Part shown: piece after piece, positions 42,746-51,443 of the stretch | Position numbering within the stretch: position 1 is the stretch's first letter | Layout of the letters: every line of letters starts with the position of its first letter | Source of the DNA: Microbacterium sp. 10M-3C3 | GTDB lineage: Bacteria; Actinomycetota; Actinomycetes; Actinomycetales; Microbacteriaceae | NCBI RefSeq assembly: GCF_003931875.1 | Contig: NZ_CP034245.1 | Span: 2,790,001 to 2,854,000, forward strand | Length of the DNA: 64,000 bases | Direction of reading: 5' to 3' | Program-made: the position numbers and the translations under genes | Notes under the pieces: generated by a model | The model's database searches: none | Seen by the model: only the letters and a program-made list of their open reading frames with translations | What the model was told of the DNA's origin: nothing

Positions 42746-43374
42746 CACACCGCCCCCACGTCGACGGCACCGTCGGTCGAGGCCGGCTCGGCGTACGCGA
42801 CCTCGCGCCAGCGGCCGTCGCGGCGCTCGAAGCTCGTCACGCTCGAGAGCGCGCAGCGACGGCGGCGCGGGTCGTGACGCAGCGGGAGCTCGGCCATCGC
42901 GAGGTGCGTGATCCAGATCGGCAGCTGGTGGGACACGACCACGACGTCGCCGCCGTCCGCACGATCCCACGCCGCATCCATCGCCTCCGTCATGCGGGCG
43001 ACGACCTGCAGGTAGGGCTCGCCCCAGCTCGGCAGCGACGGCTGGGCGAGGTGACGCCAGTTCATCGGGTTGTAGAAGACCCGCTGCATCCGCCGCCCCT
43101 CGAAGACGTTCGTGGGCTCGATGACGCGGTCGTCGATGTACGGCTCGATGCCGAAAATCGCCTCGAACGGCTCGGCCGACTCGCGCGTGCGCTGCAGCGG
43201 CGAGACGACGAGCGCCGAGACCGGCCGCTCGAGCGAGCGCACGTACTCGGCCGCCTGCCGCGCCATCCGGCGGCCGTCGGCGCTCAGGCCGAAGCCGGGC
43301 AGGCGTCCGTACAGCACGCGCCCGGGGTTGTGGACCTCGCCATGGCGCACGAGATGGAGGCGGTCGGCGGGCAC
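42745..43374 (-). CDS. Histidine phosphatase (phosphoglycerate mutase-like) family protein
   Basis: A 209-residue histidine phosphatase. The catalytic motif LHLVRHGEVHN is at residues 6-16, with SPLQRTRESAEP near 58, and the second His in VVVSHQLPIW near 150. Substrate unknown. It is the first gene of the cytochrome c maturation operon (every junction downstream overlaps), although it has no known role there. GTG start 6 bases after TAGAAT, which is probably the operon promoter. Confidence 0.9.
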   Translation of the reverse strand: MPADRLHLVRHGEVHNPGRVLYGRLPGFGLSADGRRMARQAAEYVRSLERPVSALVVSPLQRTRESAEPFEAIFGIEPYIDDRVIEPTNVFEGRRMQRVFYNPMNWRHLAQPSLPSWGEPYLQVVARMTEAMDAAWDRADGGDVVVVSHQLPIWITHLAMAELPLRHDPRRRRCALSSVTSFERRDGRWREVAYAEPASTDGAVDVGAV

Positions 43375-43433
43375 CCGTCGATTCTACGGCGCGCGGTTCT
43401 GTGCGCCGCCCGAGCCGTTCGACGTCGACCGAG

Positions 43434-44129
43434 TCAGTCGCCGGGCTCCTGCCACTGCTTCGTGCGCACGGCCGCCCGCACGCGCACGACCACGAACCAC
43501 ACCACGACGGCGGCGACCACGCCGATCACGATCCACTGCAGGATGCCGGCGTACTGCTCCACGATGTGCCACTTCTCGCCGAGGAAGAACCCGGCGAGCA
43601 CGAAGATCGTGTTCCAGATCGCGCTGCCGGCCGCCGTCAGCAGCGTGAAGCGCCACACCGGCATCTTCGAGACGCCCGCGGGGATCGAGATGAGGCTGCG
43701 GAAGATCGGCAGCATCCGCCCCAAGAACACCGCCTTGCCGCCGTGCTTCTCGAACCACGCGATCGTCTTGTCGACGTCCTCGACCTTCACGAGCGGAATC
43801 CAGTGCGCGGCCTTGCGCAGCCGGTCGGCGCCGAGGAGACGCCCGAGGCCGTACAGCAGCAGCGCACCCACGACCGAGCCGGCGATCGTCCACACGAGCG
43901 CCTCGACGAGCGTGAACGACCCGCGCGCGGCCGTGAGGCCCGCGACGGGCAGGATGATCTCGCTCGGGATCGGCGGGAAGATGTTCTCCAGCGCGATGCC
44001 GATGCCCGCGCCCACCGGGCCGATGACGTCCATGAGCGACACGGTCCAGTCGATGAGGCCGGTCAGCCACGAGCCGCCCGCGCCGCCTCCCGAGCCGGAG
44101 GAGGACGCGGCGAGGATCAGGTCGGTCAT
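43434..44129 (-). CDS. DedA family membrane protein (SNARE-associated/VTT domain)
   Basis: A 231-residue protein with five or six helices. DedA marks: ENIFPPIPSEIILPVAGLTA near residue 50, FEKHGGKAVFLGRMLPIFRS near 125 and LISIPAGVSKMPVWRFTLLT near 145. The family are phospholipid-carrier flippases or transporters for undecaprenyl phosphate or other lipids. The start ATG has GAAGG upstream. The 192-bp gap after it (44130-44321) contains the third 79-bp element and otherwise nothing recognised. Confidence 0.9.
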   Translation of the reverse strand: MTDLILAASSSGSGGGAGGSWLTGLIDWTVSLMDVIGPVGAGIGIALENIFPPIPSEIILPVAGLTAARGSFTLVEALVWTIAGSVVGALLLYGLGRLLGADRLRKAAHWIPLVKVEDVDKTIAWFEKHGGKAVFLGRMLPIFRSLISIPAGVSKMPVWRFTLLTAAGSAIWNTIFVLAGFFLGEKWHIVEQYAGILQWIVIGVVAAVVVWFVVVRVRAAVRTKQWQEPGD

Positions 44130-44235
44130 CGGGGGCCTTCGCTCTCGGTGATCGGCGACGGTGCGCGCCTACCGACACACCCTACGAGGCGCGCCTGGCG
44201 CTTGGCTGGGGGTTGCACAGCCCACCGCGCGCCCG

Positions 44236-44314
44236 CGCTTCAGGAGGAGATCGCGCTTCCGGAGGGCGGATGCGGCGTATCACCCCTCCCGAAGCCGGAT
44301 CCCCTCCCGAAGCG
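44236..44314. repeat. 79-bp palindromic element, copy C (solo)
   Basis: It has the same length, orientation and outer arms (CTTCAGGAGGAGATC / GATCCCCTCCCGAAGCG) as copies A and B, with inner arms GGAGGG and CCCTCC. The loop has GATGCGGCG where A and B have GATACGCGG. No DUF559 gene is next to this copy. Confidence 0.7.
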
Positions 44315-44321
44315 GACCCGG

Positions 44322-44708
44322 TCAGCGGACGGCGGCGCCGACGATCGCGACGCCGATGAAGAAGCACGCCACGATGAGCGCGGCGGCGGTCAGCGGCACC
44401 CAGAACGCCAGGCGGCGGAGGACGAGCAGCACGATGCCGGTGACGAACGCCAGCACGAGCAGCACCCACGGCGAGAGCACCGCGAACCAGAAGCCGAGGT
44501 TCAGCAGGCCGGTGTCGCACGTGCCGCCGCCGCATCCGTCCGACGCGAACGCCAGGAAGACCGCGAAGTACGACGCGAGCGCGGCGAAGGCCGCGAGCAC
44601 GAGCAGCAGCACGATCGTCAGCACGAGATCCCACACGCGGATGCGGCGCGCCGGCCGCCTCTCGGGCTGCAGGGTCCGGTAGGACTCGGGCGGCATCGCG
44701 TAGGTCAC
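44322..44708 (-). CDS. Small three-helix membrane protein of unknown function
   Basis: 128 residues: a 28-residue basic N-terminus, then helices WDLVLTIVLLLVLAAFAALA, LSPWVLLVLAFVTGIVLLVL and AAALIVACFFIGVAIV. An extracellular loop holds two cysteines (CGGGTC). I do not recognise it with certainty. GTG start 6 bases after TAGGAT. It is divergent from aspS with 45 bp between. Confidence 0.7.
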   Translation of the reverse strand: MTYAMPPESYRTLQPERRPARRIRVWDLVLTIVLLLVLAAFAALASYFAVFLAFASDGCGGGTCDTGLLNLGFWFAVLSPWVLLVLAFVTGIVLLVLRRLAFWVPLTAAALIVACFFIGVAIVGAAVR

Positions 44709-44714
44709 CGGCTC

Positions 44715-44745
44715 ATCCTAGGGAGCGCGGGGCCGCACGTAGACT
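44715..44745. promoter_or_regulatory. Divergent promoters of the small membrane protein and aspS
   Basis: TAGGAT (minus, 44720-44715) and TAGACT (plus, 44740-44745) stand 6 and 8 bases before GTG starts at 44708 and 44754. The hexamers are 19 bp apart, so the two promoters overlap upstream. Confidence 0.5.
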
Positions 44746-44753
44746 GGCTCCTC

Positions 44754-46094
44754 GTGAGCGAACGCGTCCTCGTCAAGCAGCTGCAGGCCTCCCCCGACGG
44801 CCCGGTCACGGTGTCGGGCTGGGTGGAGACCGTCCGCGACCAGAAGAAGGTGCAGTTCGTCATCCTGCGTGACGAGTCCGGCGCCGTGCAGCTCGTGAAC
44901 CCGGCCACGCGCCCGACCGAGGAGCCGTCCGAGCAGGATGCCGCGGCGCTCGCGCTCACCGAGACGATCTCGAACCTGTCGACCGGCACGTTCCTCACCG
45001 TGCGGGGCGAGCTCAAGCACGACGAGCGCGTGAAGCTCGGCGGCGTGGAGATCAAGGTCGGCGAGCTCCAGATCGCCGCCGAGGCGCTGCCAGAGACCCC
45101 GATCGCCGCAGACAGCGGCCTGGACAAGCGCATGGACTGGCGCTTCCTCGATCTGCGCCAGGCCCGCAACAACCTCATCTTCCGCGTGCAGACGACCCTC
45201 GAGCACGCGATGCGCACGTACTGGGTGGAGCGCGACTACATCGAGATCCACTCGCCGAAGCTCATGTCGAGCCCGTCGGAGTCCAACGCCGAGCTGTTCA
45301 GCATGGAGTACTTCGAGGACAAGACCGCGTACCTCGCGCAGAGCCCGCAGCACTTCAAGCAGATGGCGCAGTCGGCCGGGTTCGGCAAGATCTTCGAGAT
45401 CGGCGACGTGTTCCGCGCCGACCCGTCGTTCACGTCGCGCCACGCGACGGAGTTCACGTCCGTCGACGCCGAGATCAGCTGGATCGACTCGCACGAGGAC
45501 GTCGCGCGGATGCAGGAGGAGCTCCTCCAGACCGCCATCCAGGCCGTCAAGGACAGGCACGGCGACGAGATCCGCGACCTGTTCGGCGTCGAGGTCGAAG
45601 TGCCGACCCTGCCGTTCCCCCGCATCCCGCTCGCTGAGGCGCGCGGGATCGTGAAGAAGCGCGGATACGACATCCCCCGCACCGACGGCGACCTCGACCC
45701 CGAGGGCGAGCGGCAGATCGCCGCCCACGTCGCGGAGGAGTTCGGGCACCAGTTCGTGTTCGTCACCGACTACCACCCCGAGATCCGGCCGTTCTACCAC
45801 ATGCGCGATCCCGAGACCGGGCTCACGAAGTCGTACGACCTGCTGTTCAACGGCGTCGAGATCACCACGGGCGCCCAGCGCGAGCACCGCGTGCGCGTGC
45901 TGGAGGAGCAGGCGGTCGAGAAGGGGCTCGATTTGGCCGGGCTCGAGCACTACCTCGACTTCTTCCGCTACGGCACGCCCCCGCACGGCGGCTTCGGCAT
46001 GGGCCTGGCCCGCGTCCTGATGCTCCTCCTCGGCGAGTCCAGCATCCGCGAGGTCACCTTCCTCTTCCGCGGCCCCACGCGCCTGGCACCCTGA
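44754..46094 (+). CDS. aspS: Aspartyl-tRNA synthetase, archaeal-type (probably non-discriminating)
   Basis: A 446-residue class IIb synthetase. An OB-fold anticodon domain (VTVSGWVETVRDQKKVQFVI) covers about residues 1-105, then the catalytic core: motif 1 in DYIEIHSPKLMSSPSESNAE, motif 2 in FEIGDVFRADPSFTSRHATE and motif 3 in GGFGMGLARVLMLLLG. It lacks the GAD insertion of the usual 590-residue bacterial AspRS, so it is the short archaeal/eukaryotic type. Such enzymes often also charge tRNA-Asn with Asp, needing GatCAB afterwards. GTG start; TAGACT is 8 bases upstream. Confidence 0.93.
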   Translation: MSERVLVKQLQASPDGPVTVSGWVETVRDQKKVQFVILRDESGAVQLVNPATRPTEEPSEQDAAALALTETISNLSTGTFLTVRGELKHDERVKLGGVEIKVGELQIAAEALPETPIAADSGLDKRMDWRFLDLRQARNNLIFRVQTTLEHAMRTYWVERDYIEIHSPKLMSSPSESNAELFSMEYFEDKTAYLAQSPQHFKQMAQSAGFGKIFEIGDVFRADPSFTSRHATEFTSVDAEISWIDSHEDVARMQEELLQTAIQAVKDRHGDEIRDLFGVEVEVPTLPFPRIPLAEARGIVKKRGYDIPRTDGDLDPEGERQIAAHVAEEFGHQFVFVTDYHPEIRPFYHMRDPETGLTKSYDLLFNGVEITTGAQREHRVRVLEEQAVEKGLDLAGLEHYLDFFRYGTPPHGGFGMGLARVLMLLLGESSIREVTFLFRGPTRLAP

Positions 46095-46099
46095 CGTCT

Positions 46100-46161
46100 C
46101 GCGAGAACGCGCGCACGCACGGTCGCGGACCTTCCGCAGCGTGCATACGCGTGTTCTCGCG
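46100..46161. terminator. Inverted repeat after aspS
   Basis: CGCGAGAAC and GTTCTCGCG form perfect 9-bp outer arms; CGC/GCG steps extend them inward with gaps. It begins six bases after the aspS stop and precedes the ABC operon promoter. Confidence 0.5.
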
Positions 46162-46203
46162 GGCGTCACTGGGGGTTCACCGGACCGACTTAGCGTCGCG
46201 GGC

Positions 46204-47337
46204 ATGTCACTCCACGCCCGCCGCGGCCGCGTCGTCGCCGGCCTCGCCCTGACCACTGTCGCCGCCCTCGCCCTCGCCGGATGCGCCGGCGGCGCCGCCG
46301 ACGCATCCGCCTCGAACACGGACGCCGCCACCGCCACGAGCCTCGCCGACTTCGGCACGCTCGCCGACCTCGAAGCCGCGGCGAAGGCCGAGGGCCAGCT
46401 CAACGTCATCGCCCTCCCCCGCACGTGGGCGAACTACGGCGAGGTGCTCGACCTGTTCGCCGAGCGCTACCCCGAGATCACGATCAACGAGCAGTCGCCC
46501 GACGCGTCCAGCGCCGAGGAGATCCAGGCCGCCGAGACCAACAAGGGCCTCGACACGGCACCGGATGTCTTCGACCTCGGCCTCGCCGTCGCGCTGCAGA
46601 ACACCGACAGCTTCGCGCCGTACAAGGTCGAGACCTTCGACGAGATCCCCGACGCCCTCAAGGAGCCCTCGGGCCTGTTCGTCGGCGACTACGGCGGGTA
46701 CATGTCGATCGGCTACGACTCCTCGCGCTTCGACGCGCCCACGTCGCTCGACGACCTCCTCGACCCGCAGTACAAGGGCGCCGTCGCGATCAACGGCGAC
46801 CCGACGCAGGCCGGGTCGGCGTTCGCCGCCGTGGGCCTCGCAACCGTCGAGCAGGGCGGCACGCTCGACGACTTCACGCCGGGGATCGACTTCTTCGGCG
46901 AGCTCGCCAAGGCGGGAAACTTCCTCAAGGTGGACCCCACCGACGCCACCATCGCGAGCGGCGAGACGCCTGTCGTCTTCGACTGGGACTACCTCAACGC
47001 CGCGCAGGCCAAGGCCGTCCCCACGTGGAAGACGGTCGTGCTCCCGGGTACCGGGTACGCCGGCTACTACAACCAGGCCATCAACAAGGATGCGCCGCAT
47101 CCGGCCGCCGCCCGTCTGTGGCAGGAGTTCCTCTACAGCGATGACGTGCAGAACCTGTGGCTGAAGGGCGGCGCCCGCCCCGCACGGATGGACGCCATGA
47201 CCGAGGCCGGCACGATCGACGCCGACCTCGCCGCAGCCCTGCCCGAGGCCCCGTCGGACACCGTGGTGCCGACCGAGGAGCAGTCCTCGAAGGCCGGCGA
47301 GCTGCTCGGACAGATGTGGGCGACGGCCGTCCAGTGA
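46204..47337 (+). CDS. ABC transporter substrate-binding lipoprotein (spermidine/putrescine or phosphonate/iron type)
   Basis: A 377-residue binding protein. The lipobox in ALALAGC lies near residue 24. The mature part has the two-lobe bacterial extracellular fold (ANYGEVLDLFAERYPEITIN, VFDLGLAVALQNTD, PVVFDWDYLNAAQA, YYNQAINKDAPHPAAARLW). The family includes PotD, 2-aminoethylphosphonate and iron binders. No tyrosine cluster typical of ferric binders stands out, so the substrate is open. TAGCGT lies 7 bases before the ATG. It starts a four-gene operon with GTGA and ATGA overlaps. Confidence 0.88.
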   Translation: MSLHARRGRVVAGLALTTVAALALAGCAGGAADASASNTDAATATSLADFGTLADLEAAAKAEGQLNVIALPRTWANYGEVLDLFAERYPEITINEQSPDASSAEEIQAAETNKGLDTAPDVFDLGLAVALQNTDSFAPYKVETFDEIPDALKEPSGLFVGDYGGYMSIGYDSSRFDAPTSLDDLLDPQYKGAVAINGDPTQAGSAFAAVGLATVEQGGTLDDFTPGIDFFGELAKAGNFLKVDPTDATIASGETPVVFDWDYLNAAQAKAVPTWKTVVLPGTGYAGYYNQAINKDAPHPAAARLWQEFLYSDDVQNLWLKGGARPARMDAMTEAGTIDADLAAALPEAPSDTVVPTEEQSSKAGELLGQMWATAVQ

Positions 47338-48275
47338 CCACCGCCGACGTCCTCCCCGGTCCTCCCCTGGACCGGGCGACGAACCCCGCGCTGCCCGAGG
47401 CGACCCCTCGGGCAGCGCGGGGCGGCGCGCGTGCCGGCTGGTCGTGGCTCGGCCTCACGCCGTTCGCGCTCTACGTCGTGCTGTTCCTCGCCCTCCCGAC
47501 ACTGCTGGCGATCGGGTCGGGCTTCTTCGACCGCTCCGGCACCTTCACGCTCGCGAACCTCGCCGCGCTCGGCGACCCGCTCATCCTCACGACGTTCTGG
47601 AACTCGTCGTGGGTGTCGCTCGTCACCGCCGCCGTCGGGGCCGTCGTCGGCGCACTCGTGTGCTGGGCGATGCTGGGGCTCCCCGAGACGGGGGTCGTCC
47701 GCACCGTCGTCGACGCCGCATCCGGCGTGCTCGCCCAGTTCGGCGGCGTCATGCTCGCGTTCGTGCTCATCGCCGCGATCGGCACACAGGGCGTCGTGAC
47801 GTCGCTGCTGCGCTCGGCGGCCGGGGTCGACCTGTACGCCGACGGCGTGTGGCTGTACGAGCTGCCCGGCGTCGCCCTCGCCTACCTCGTCTTCCAGGTG
47901 CCGCTCATGGTCATCACGTTCATGCCCGCCCTCTCGGCGCTGAAGCCGCAGTGGGCCGAGGCGCACCTCACCCTCGGCGGCACACGGGCGAGCTTCTGGG
48001 CGCACGTCGGCATGCCCGTCCTCGCCCCGTCGTTCCTCGCAAGCCTGCTGCTGCTGTTCGCCAACGCCTTCTCGTCGTATGCCACGGCGGCGGCCCTCGC
48101 GAGCCAGGGCTCGCAGATCGTGCCGCTGCAGATCCGCACCGCGCTCACGAGCGAGACCGTGCTCGGCCGGGAGAACCTCGCCGGCACGCTCGCCCTCGGC
48201 ATGGTCGTCGTCGTCGCGGTCGTGATGTGGGCGTACTCGCTCGTCCAGCGACGCGCCGCCCGGTGGCAGGCATGA
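47334..48275 (+). CDS. ABC transporter permease, PotB-like
   Basis: 313 residues with six helices after a 40-residue Arg/Ala-rich N-terminus. The first helix is LTPFALYVVLFLALPTLLAI. The cytoplasmic coupling loop is the EAA-like ALKPQWAEAHLTLGGTRASF near residue 220. It pairs with the next permease to form the channel. GTG start overlapping the binding protein's stop. The upstream gene's C-terminus and the frame agree with this start. Confidence 0.9.
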   Translation: MTTADVLPGPPLDRATNPALPEATPRAARGGARAGWSWLGLTPFALYVVLFLALPTLLAIGSGFFDRSGTFTLANLAALGDPLILTTFWNSSWVSLVTAAVGAVVGALVCWAMLGLPETGVVRTVVDAASGVLAQFGGVMLAFVLIAAIGTQGVVTSLLRSAAGVDLYADGVWLYELPGVALAYLVFQVPLMVITFMPALSALKPQWAEAHLTLGGTRASFWAHVGMPVLAPSFLASLLLLFANAFSSYATAAALASQGSQIVPLQIRTALTSETVLGRENLAGTLALGMVVVVAVVMWAYSLVQRRAARWQA

Positions 48276-49123
48276 ACCCGCTCGCGCCGCCCCGCGTCGT
48301 CCGCTGGATCATCGGCATCGTCGTCGGCGTCGTTTTCGTCGTGCCCTTCGCGGCCACCCTCCTGTTCACGTTCACGCCCCTTCCCGGGGCCGAAGGACTC
48401 TCGGCCGCGCGGTGGGCGGCGCTGTTCGACCCGGCGAACGCCGCGAAGCACCGTCCGCTGTGGACGGGCCTCGGCAATTCGCTGTCGCTCGCGGCCGTCA
48501 CCGTCGCGATCGTGCTCGTGCTGTTCACGCCGACGATGGTGCTCGTGGCCCTGAAGTACCCGCGGCTGCGGCGCGTGTTCGAGTTCGTCGCGCTGCTGCC
48601 GATCTCGATCCCGGCGATCGTGCTCGTCGTCGGCCTCACTCCCCTCTACCTGCAGATCGGCCGGACGCTCGGCACCGGCGCGTGGACGCTCGCCTTCGCC
48701 TACGGGATCGTCGTCCTGCCCTTCGCGTACCGCTCGATCCAGGCGTCGATCGACGCGATCGACGTCCGCACGCTCGCCGAGGCGGCGCGCACGCTCGGGT
48801 CGGGATGGCTCACCGTGCTCGTCCGCGTCATCGTGCCGAACCTGCGCGCGGGCCTGCTCGCCGCCGCGCTCATCACCGTCGCCGTCGTGCTGGGCGAGTT
48901 CACGATCGCGTCGCTGCTCAACCGGCAGGTGCTGCAGACCGCGCTCGTCCTCATCAACAAGCAGGACGGCTACGTCGCGGCGATGTTCACGCTCCTCGCG
49001 CTCGCGTTCGCGTTCGCGCTGCTGCTCGTGATCGGCCGGGTCGGCCGCGTCGGGTCGGCCGCCCCCACGCGGAGCCGCCGCATCCGCCGCGCCTCCGCTC
49101 CCCGGAAAGAGAGAACCGCATGA
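48272..49123 (+). CDS. ABC transporter permease, PotC-like
   Basis: 283 residues with six helices (WIIGIVVGVVFVVPFAATLL first). The EAA coupling loop is RTLAEAARTLGSGWLTVLVR near residue 180. The permease partner of the gene before it. The C-terminus is strongly basic (RSRRIRRASAPRKERTA). The start overlaps the previous stop (ATGA). Confidence 0.92.
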   Translation: MNPLAPPRVVRWIIGIVVGVVFVVPFAATLLFTFTPLPGAEGLSAARWAALFDPANAAKHRPLWTGLGNSLSLAAVTVAIVLVLFTPTMVLVALKYPRLRRVFEFVALLPISIPAIVLVVGLTPLYLQIGRTLGTGAWTLAFAYGIVVLPFAYRSIQASIDAIDVRTLAEAARTLGSGWLTVLVRVIVPNLRAGLLAAALITVAVVLGEFTIASLLNRQVLQTALVLINKQDGYVAAMFTLLALAFAFALLLVIGRVGRVGSAAPTRSRRIRRASAPRKERTA

Positions 49124-50229
49124 CCACCGCCGACAGCCCGCCGCGCGCCCTCCCCGACACCGCCGACAACACGCTCCTGGCCGACCCGACGTCGGGCACG
49201 GCCGTGCGCTTCGACGGCATCGTCAAGGACTACGGCCCCACGCGCGTCCTGCACGGCGTCGACCTCGACATCGCGCCGGGAGAGTTCGTGTCGCTCCTCG
49301 GGCCTTCCGGATGCGGCAAGACGACGGCTCTCCGCGTGCTCGCAGGCCTCGAGCGGGCCTCCGGCGGGCGCGTGCTCCTCGGCGGCCGCGACGTGTCGGA
49401 CGTGCCCACGAACAAGCGCGACATCGGCATGGTGTTCCAGTCGTACTCGCTCTTCCCGCACCTGCGCGTCGCCGACAACGCCGCGTTCGGGCTGCGACGC
49501 CGCGGCGTCGCGCGCGCCGAGGCCGCCCGGCGCGCCGCCGATGCGCTCGAGCTCGTCGGGCTCGGCCACCTGGCCGACCGCTTCCCGCACCAGCTGTCCG
49601 GTGGTCAGCAGCAGCGCGTCGCGCTCGCCCGCGCGCTCGTCACCGAGCCGCGCGTGCTCCTGCTCGACGAGCCGCTGTCGGCCCTGGACGCGAAGGTGCG
49701 CGTGCAGCTGCGCGACGAGATCCGCCGCATCCAGCTGCGCTTGGGCATCACGACCGTGTTCGTGACGCACGACCAGGAGGAGGCCCTCGCCGTCTCCGAC
49801 CGCATCGCGGTGATGGATGCGGGGCGCATCTCGCAGATCGGCACCCCCGAGGACCTGTACCTCCGCCCCGCGACGGCCGAGGTCGCCGCGTTCGTCGGGG
49901 TGTCGAGCCTCGTGCCGGGCATCGTCTCGGGGCGCACCGTCGAGGTGTGGGGCCGCGCCCTGCCGCTGCAGGGCGACGCGCCCGACGGCCACAGCGAGGT
50001 CTTCGTGCGCCCCGAGAACGTGCTCCTGCTCGCCCCCGACGACGCCGAGGGCATCGCGGCCACGGTGCAGGAGAGCACGTTCCTCGGGAGCTTCCGCCGC
50101 ACGCTCGTGCGCACCGCCGACGGCACGCTCGTGCGCGTGCAGCACGCCGCGGGCGATCGCGTCGAGTACGGCGACGCGGTGCGCATCACGGTCGCTCCGG
50201 TGCCGGTGCTCGCCCGGCCGCGGACCTGA
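49120..50229 (+). CDS. ABC transporter ATP-binding protein, PotA-like with C-terminal TOBE domain
   Basis: 369 residues. Walker A is GPSGCGKTT near residue 66, the Q loop MVFQSYSLFPHLRV, the signature QLSGGQQQRVALARAL near 165, Walker B VLLLDEPLSALD and the switch His in TVFVTHDQEEAL. After residue 260 the TOBE domain begins (SLVPGIVSGRTVEVWG; EVFVRPENVLLL). It energises the importer in the preceding genes. The start overlaps the second permease's stop; all four genes are coupled. Confidence 0.95.
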   Translation: MTTADSPPRALPDTADNTLLADPTSGTAVRFDGIVKDYGPTRVLHGVDLDIAPGEFVSLLGPSGCGKTTALRVLAGLERASGGRVLLGGRDVSDVPTNKRDIGMVFQSYSLFPHLRVADNAAFGLRRRGVARAEAARRAADALELVGLGHLADRFPHQLSGGQQQRVALARALVTEPRVLLLDEPLSALDAKVRVQLRDEIRRIQLRLGITTVFVTHDQEEALAVSDRIAVMDAGRISQIGTPEDLYLRPATAEVAAFVGVSSLVPGIVSGRTVEVWGRALPLQGDAPDGHSEVFVRPENVLLLAPDDAEGIAATVQESTFLGSFRRTLVRTADGTLVRVQHAAGDRVEYGDAVRITVAPVPVLARPRT

Positions 50230-50268
50230 GCCGGGGAGCGGCCAGGTCGCCCTCCTAGAGTGGGCGGC

Positions 50269-51441
50269 ATGGTCGACAACCCCTGGCTCGCCTTCGCCCT
50301 GACCCTCGCGATCTCCGTCGTCGCAGCGCTCGTGTTCACGGCGCTCGTGGCCCTGACCGTGCGGCTGTTCGCCCGGCGGCGGCAGTGGCCCGAGCGGCTC
50401 ATCCTGCGCGCGCGGCGGCCGTTCCGCGTCGTCGTGCTGCTCGTGGGCATCTGGATCTCGCTCACCGCGTGGCCGGATGCCGCGTGGCTGGACGCGATCA
50501 ACCAGCTCCTCACGATCGCGGTCATCGTGGCGTCGGCGTGGCTGCTCGGCGCGCTCGTGGCCTTCACGACCGACATGACCCTCGGTCGCCACCGCATCGA
50601 CGTGCCCGACAACCGCGTGGCCCGCCGCATCCGCACGCAGACCCTCGTCGTCCGCCGCCTCGCGCTCGTCCTCATCGTCATCATCGCGATCGGCGCGATC
50701 CTGCTGACCTTCCCGGCCGTGCGCGCGGTCGGCGCGAGCGTGCTCGCCTCGGCCGGCATCGCCTCGATCGTCGCGGGCCTCGCGGCCCAGTCGGTGCTCG
50801 CCAACATCTTCGCGGGGCTCCAGCTCGTCTTCAGCGAGGCGCTGCGCGTCGACGACGTCGTGGTCGTCGAGGGCGAGTGGGGGCGCGTGGGCGACATCAC
50901 CCTCAGCTACGTCGTGCTGAACCTGTGGGACGAGCGCCGTCTCGTGCTGCCGTGCACGTACTTCACGACGCAGCCCTTCCAGAACTGGACGCGCCAGGGG
51001 AGCGAGCTGCTCGGCGCCGTCGAGCTCGACGTCGACTGGCGCGTGTCGCCCTCCCGCATGCGCGAGCACCTCGACGAGGTCATCCACCGCACCGACATGT
51101 GGGACGGGCGCACCGCCGTGCTGCAGGTGACGGAGGCCACCGGCGGTCTCGTGCGCGTGCGCATCCTCGTCACGGCGAGCGACGCGCCCACGCTGTTCGA
51201 CCTGCGGTGCTACGTCCGCGAGGCGATGGTGACGTGGCTGCAGCACGAGATGCCCGACGCCCTTCCGGTGCAGCGGGTACTGCTCACCGAGCCCGAGCCC
51301 GCGGGCGCTCCGCATGCGCCGCATCCGGCCGCCGAGCCCGGCGAGGGCCTGTTCACCGGCAGCGTCGAGGCGCAGGAGCGGGCGTCGGCTTTCACGAACG
51401 CCATCCCCGTCGTCGACACCGACGAGCGCCGGAACGGCTGA
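50269..51441 (+). CDS. MscS family mechanosensitive ion channel
   Basis: A 390-residue channel. Helices near 7-30, 50-65, 78-100 and 125-150. The pore-lining TM3 region is AGLAAQSVLANIFAGLQLVF near residue 165, followed by the beta domain motif VDDVVVVEGEWGRVGDITLS. The last 50 residues form a Pro/Ala-rich cytoplasmic tail. It releases solutes on hypo-osmotic shock. TAGAGT is 7 bases before the ATG, so the gene has its own promoter after the ABC operon. Confidence 0.9.
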   Translation: MVDNPWLAFALTLAISVVAALVFTALVALTVRLFARRRQWPERLILRARRPFRVVVLLVGIWISLTAWPDAAWLDAINQLLTIAVIVASAWLLGALVAFTTDMTLGRHRIDVPDNRVARRIRTQTLVVRRLALVLIVIIAIGAILLTFPAVRAVGASVLASAGIASIVAGLAAQSVLANIFAGLQLVFSEALRVDDVVVVEGEWGRVGDITLSYVVLNLWDERRLVLPCTYFTTQPFQNWTRQGSELLGAVELDVDWRVSPSRMREHLDEVIHRTDMWDGRTAVLQVTEATGGLVRVRILVTASDAPTLFDLRCYVREAMVTWLQHEMPDALPVQRVLLTEPEPAGAPHAPHPAAEPGEGLFTGSVEAQERASAFTNAIPVVDTDERRNG

Positions 51442-51443
51442 GG

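Noticed and set aside
42746..42970. 75-residue upstream extension of the TlpA-like protein
   Set aside because: It is Arg-rich, overlaps the phosphatase gene and would put the signal peptide inside the protein.
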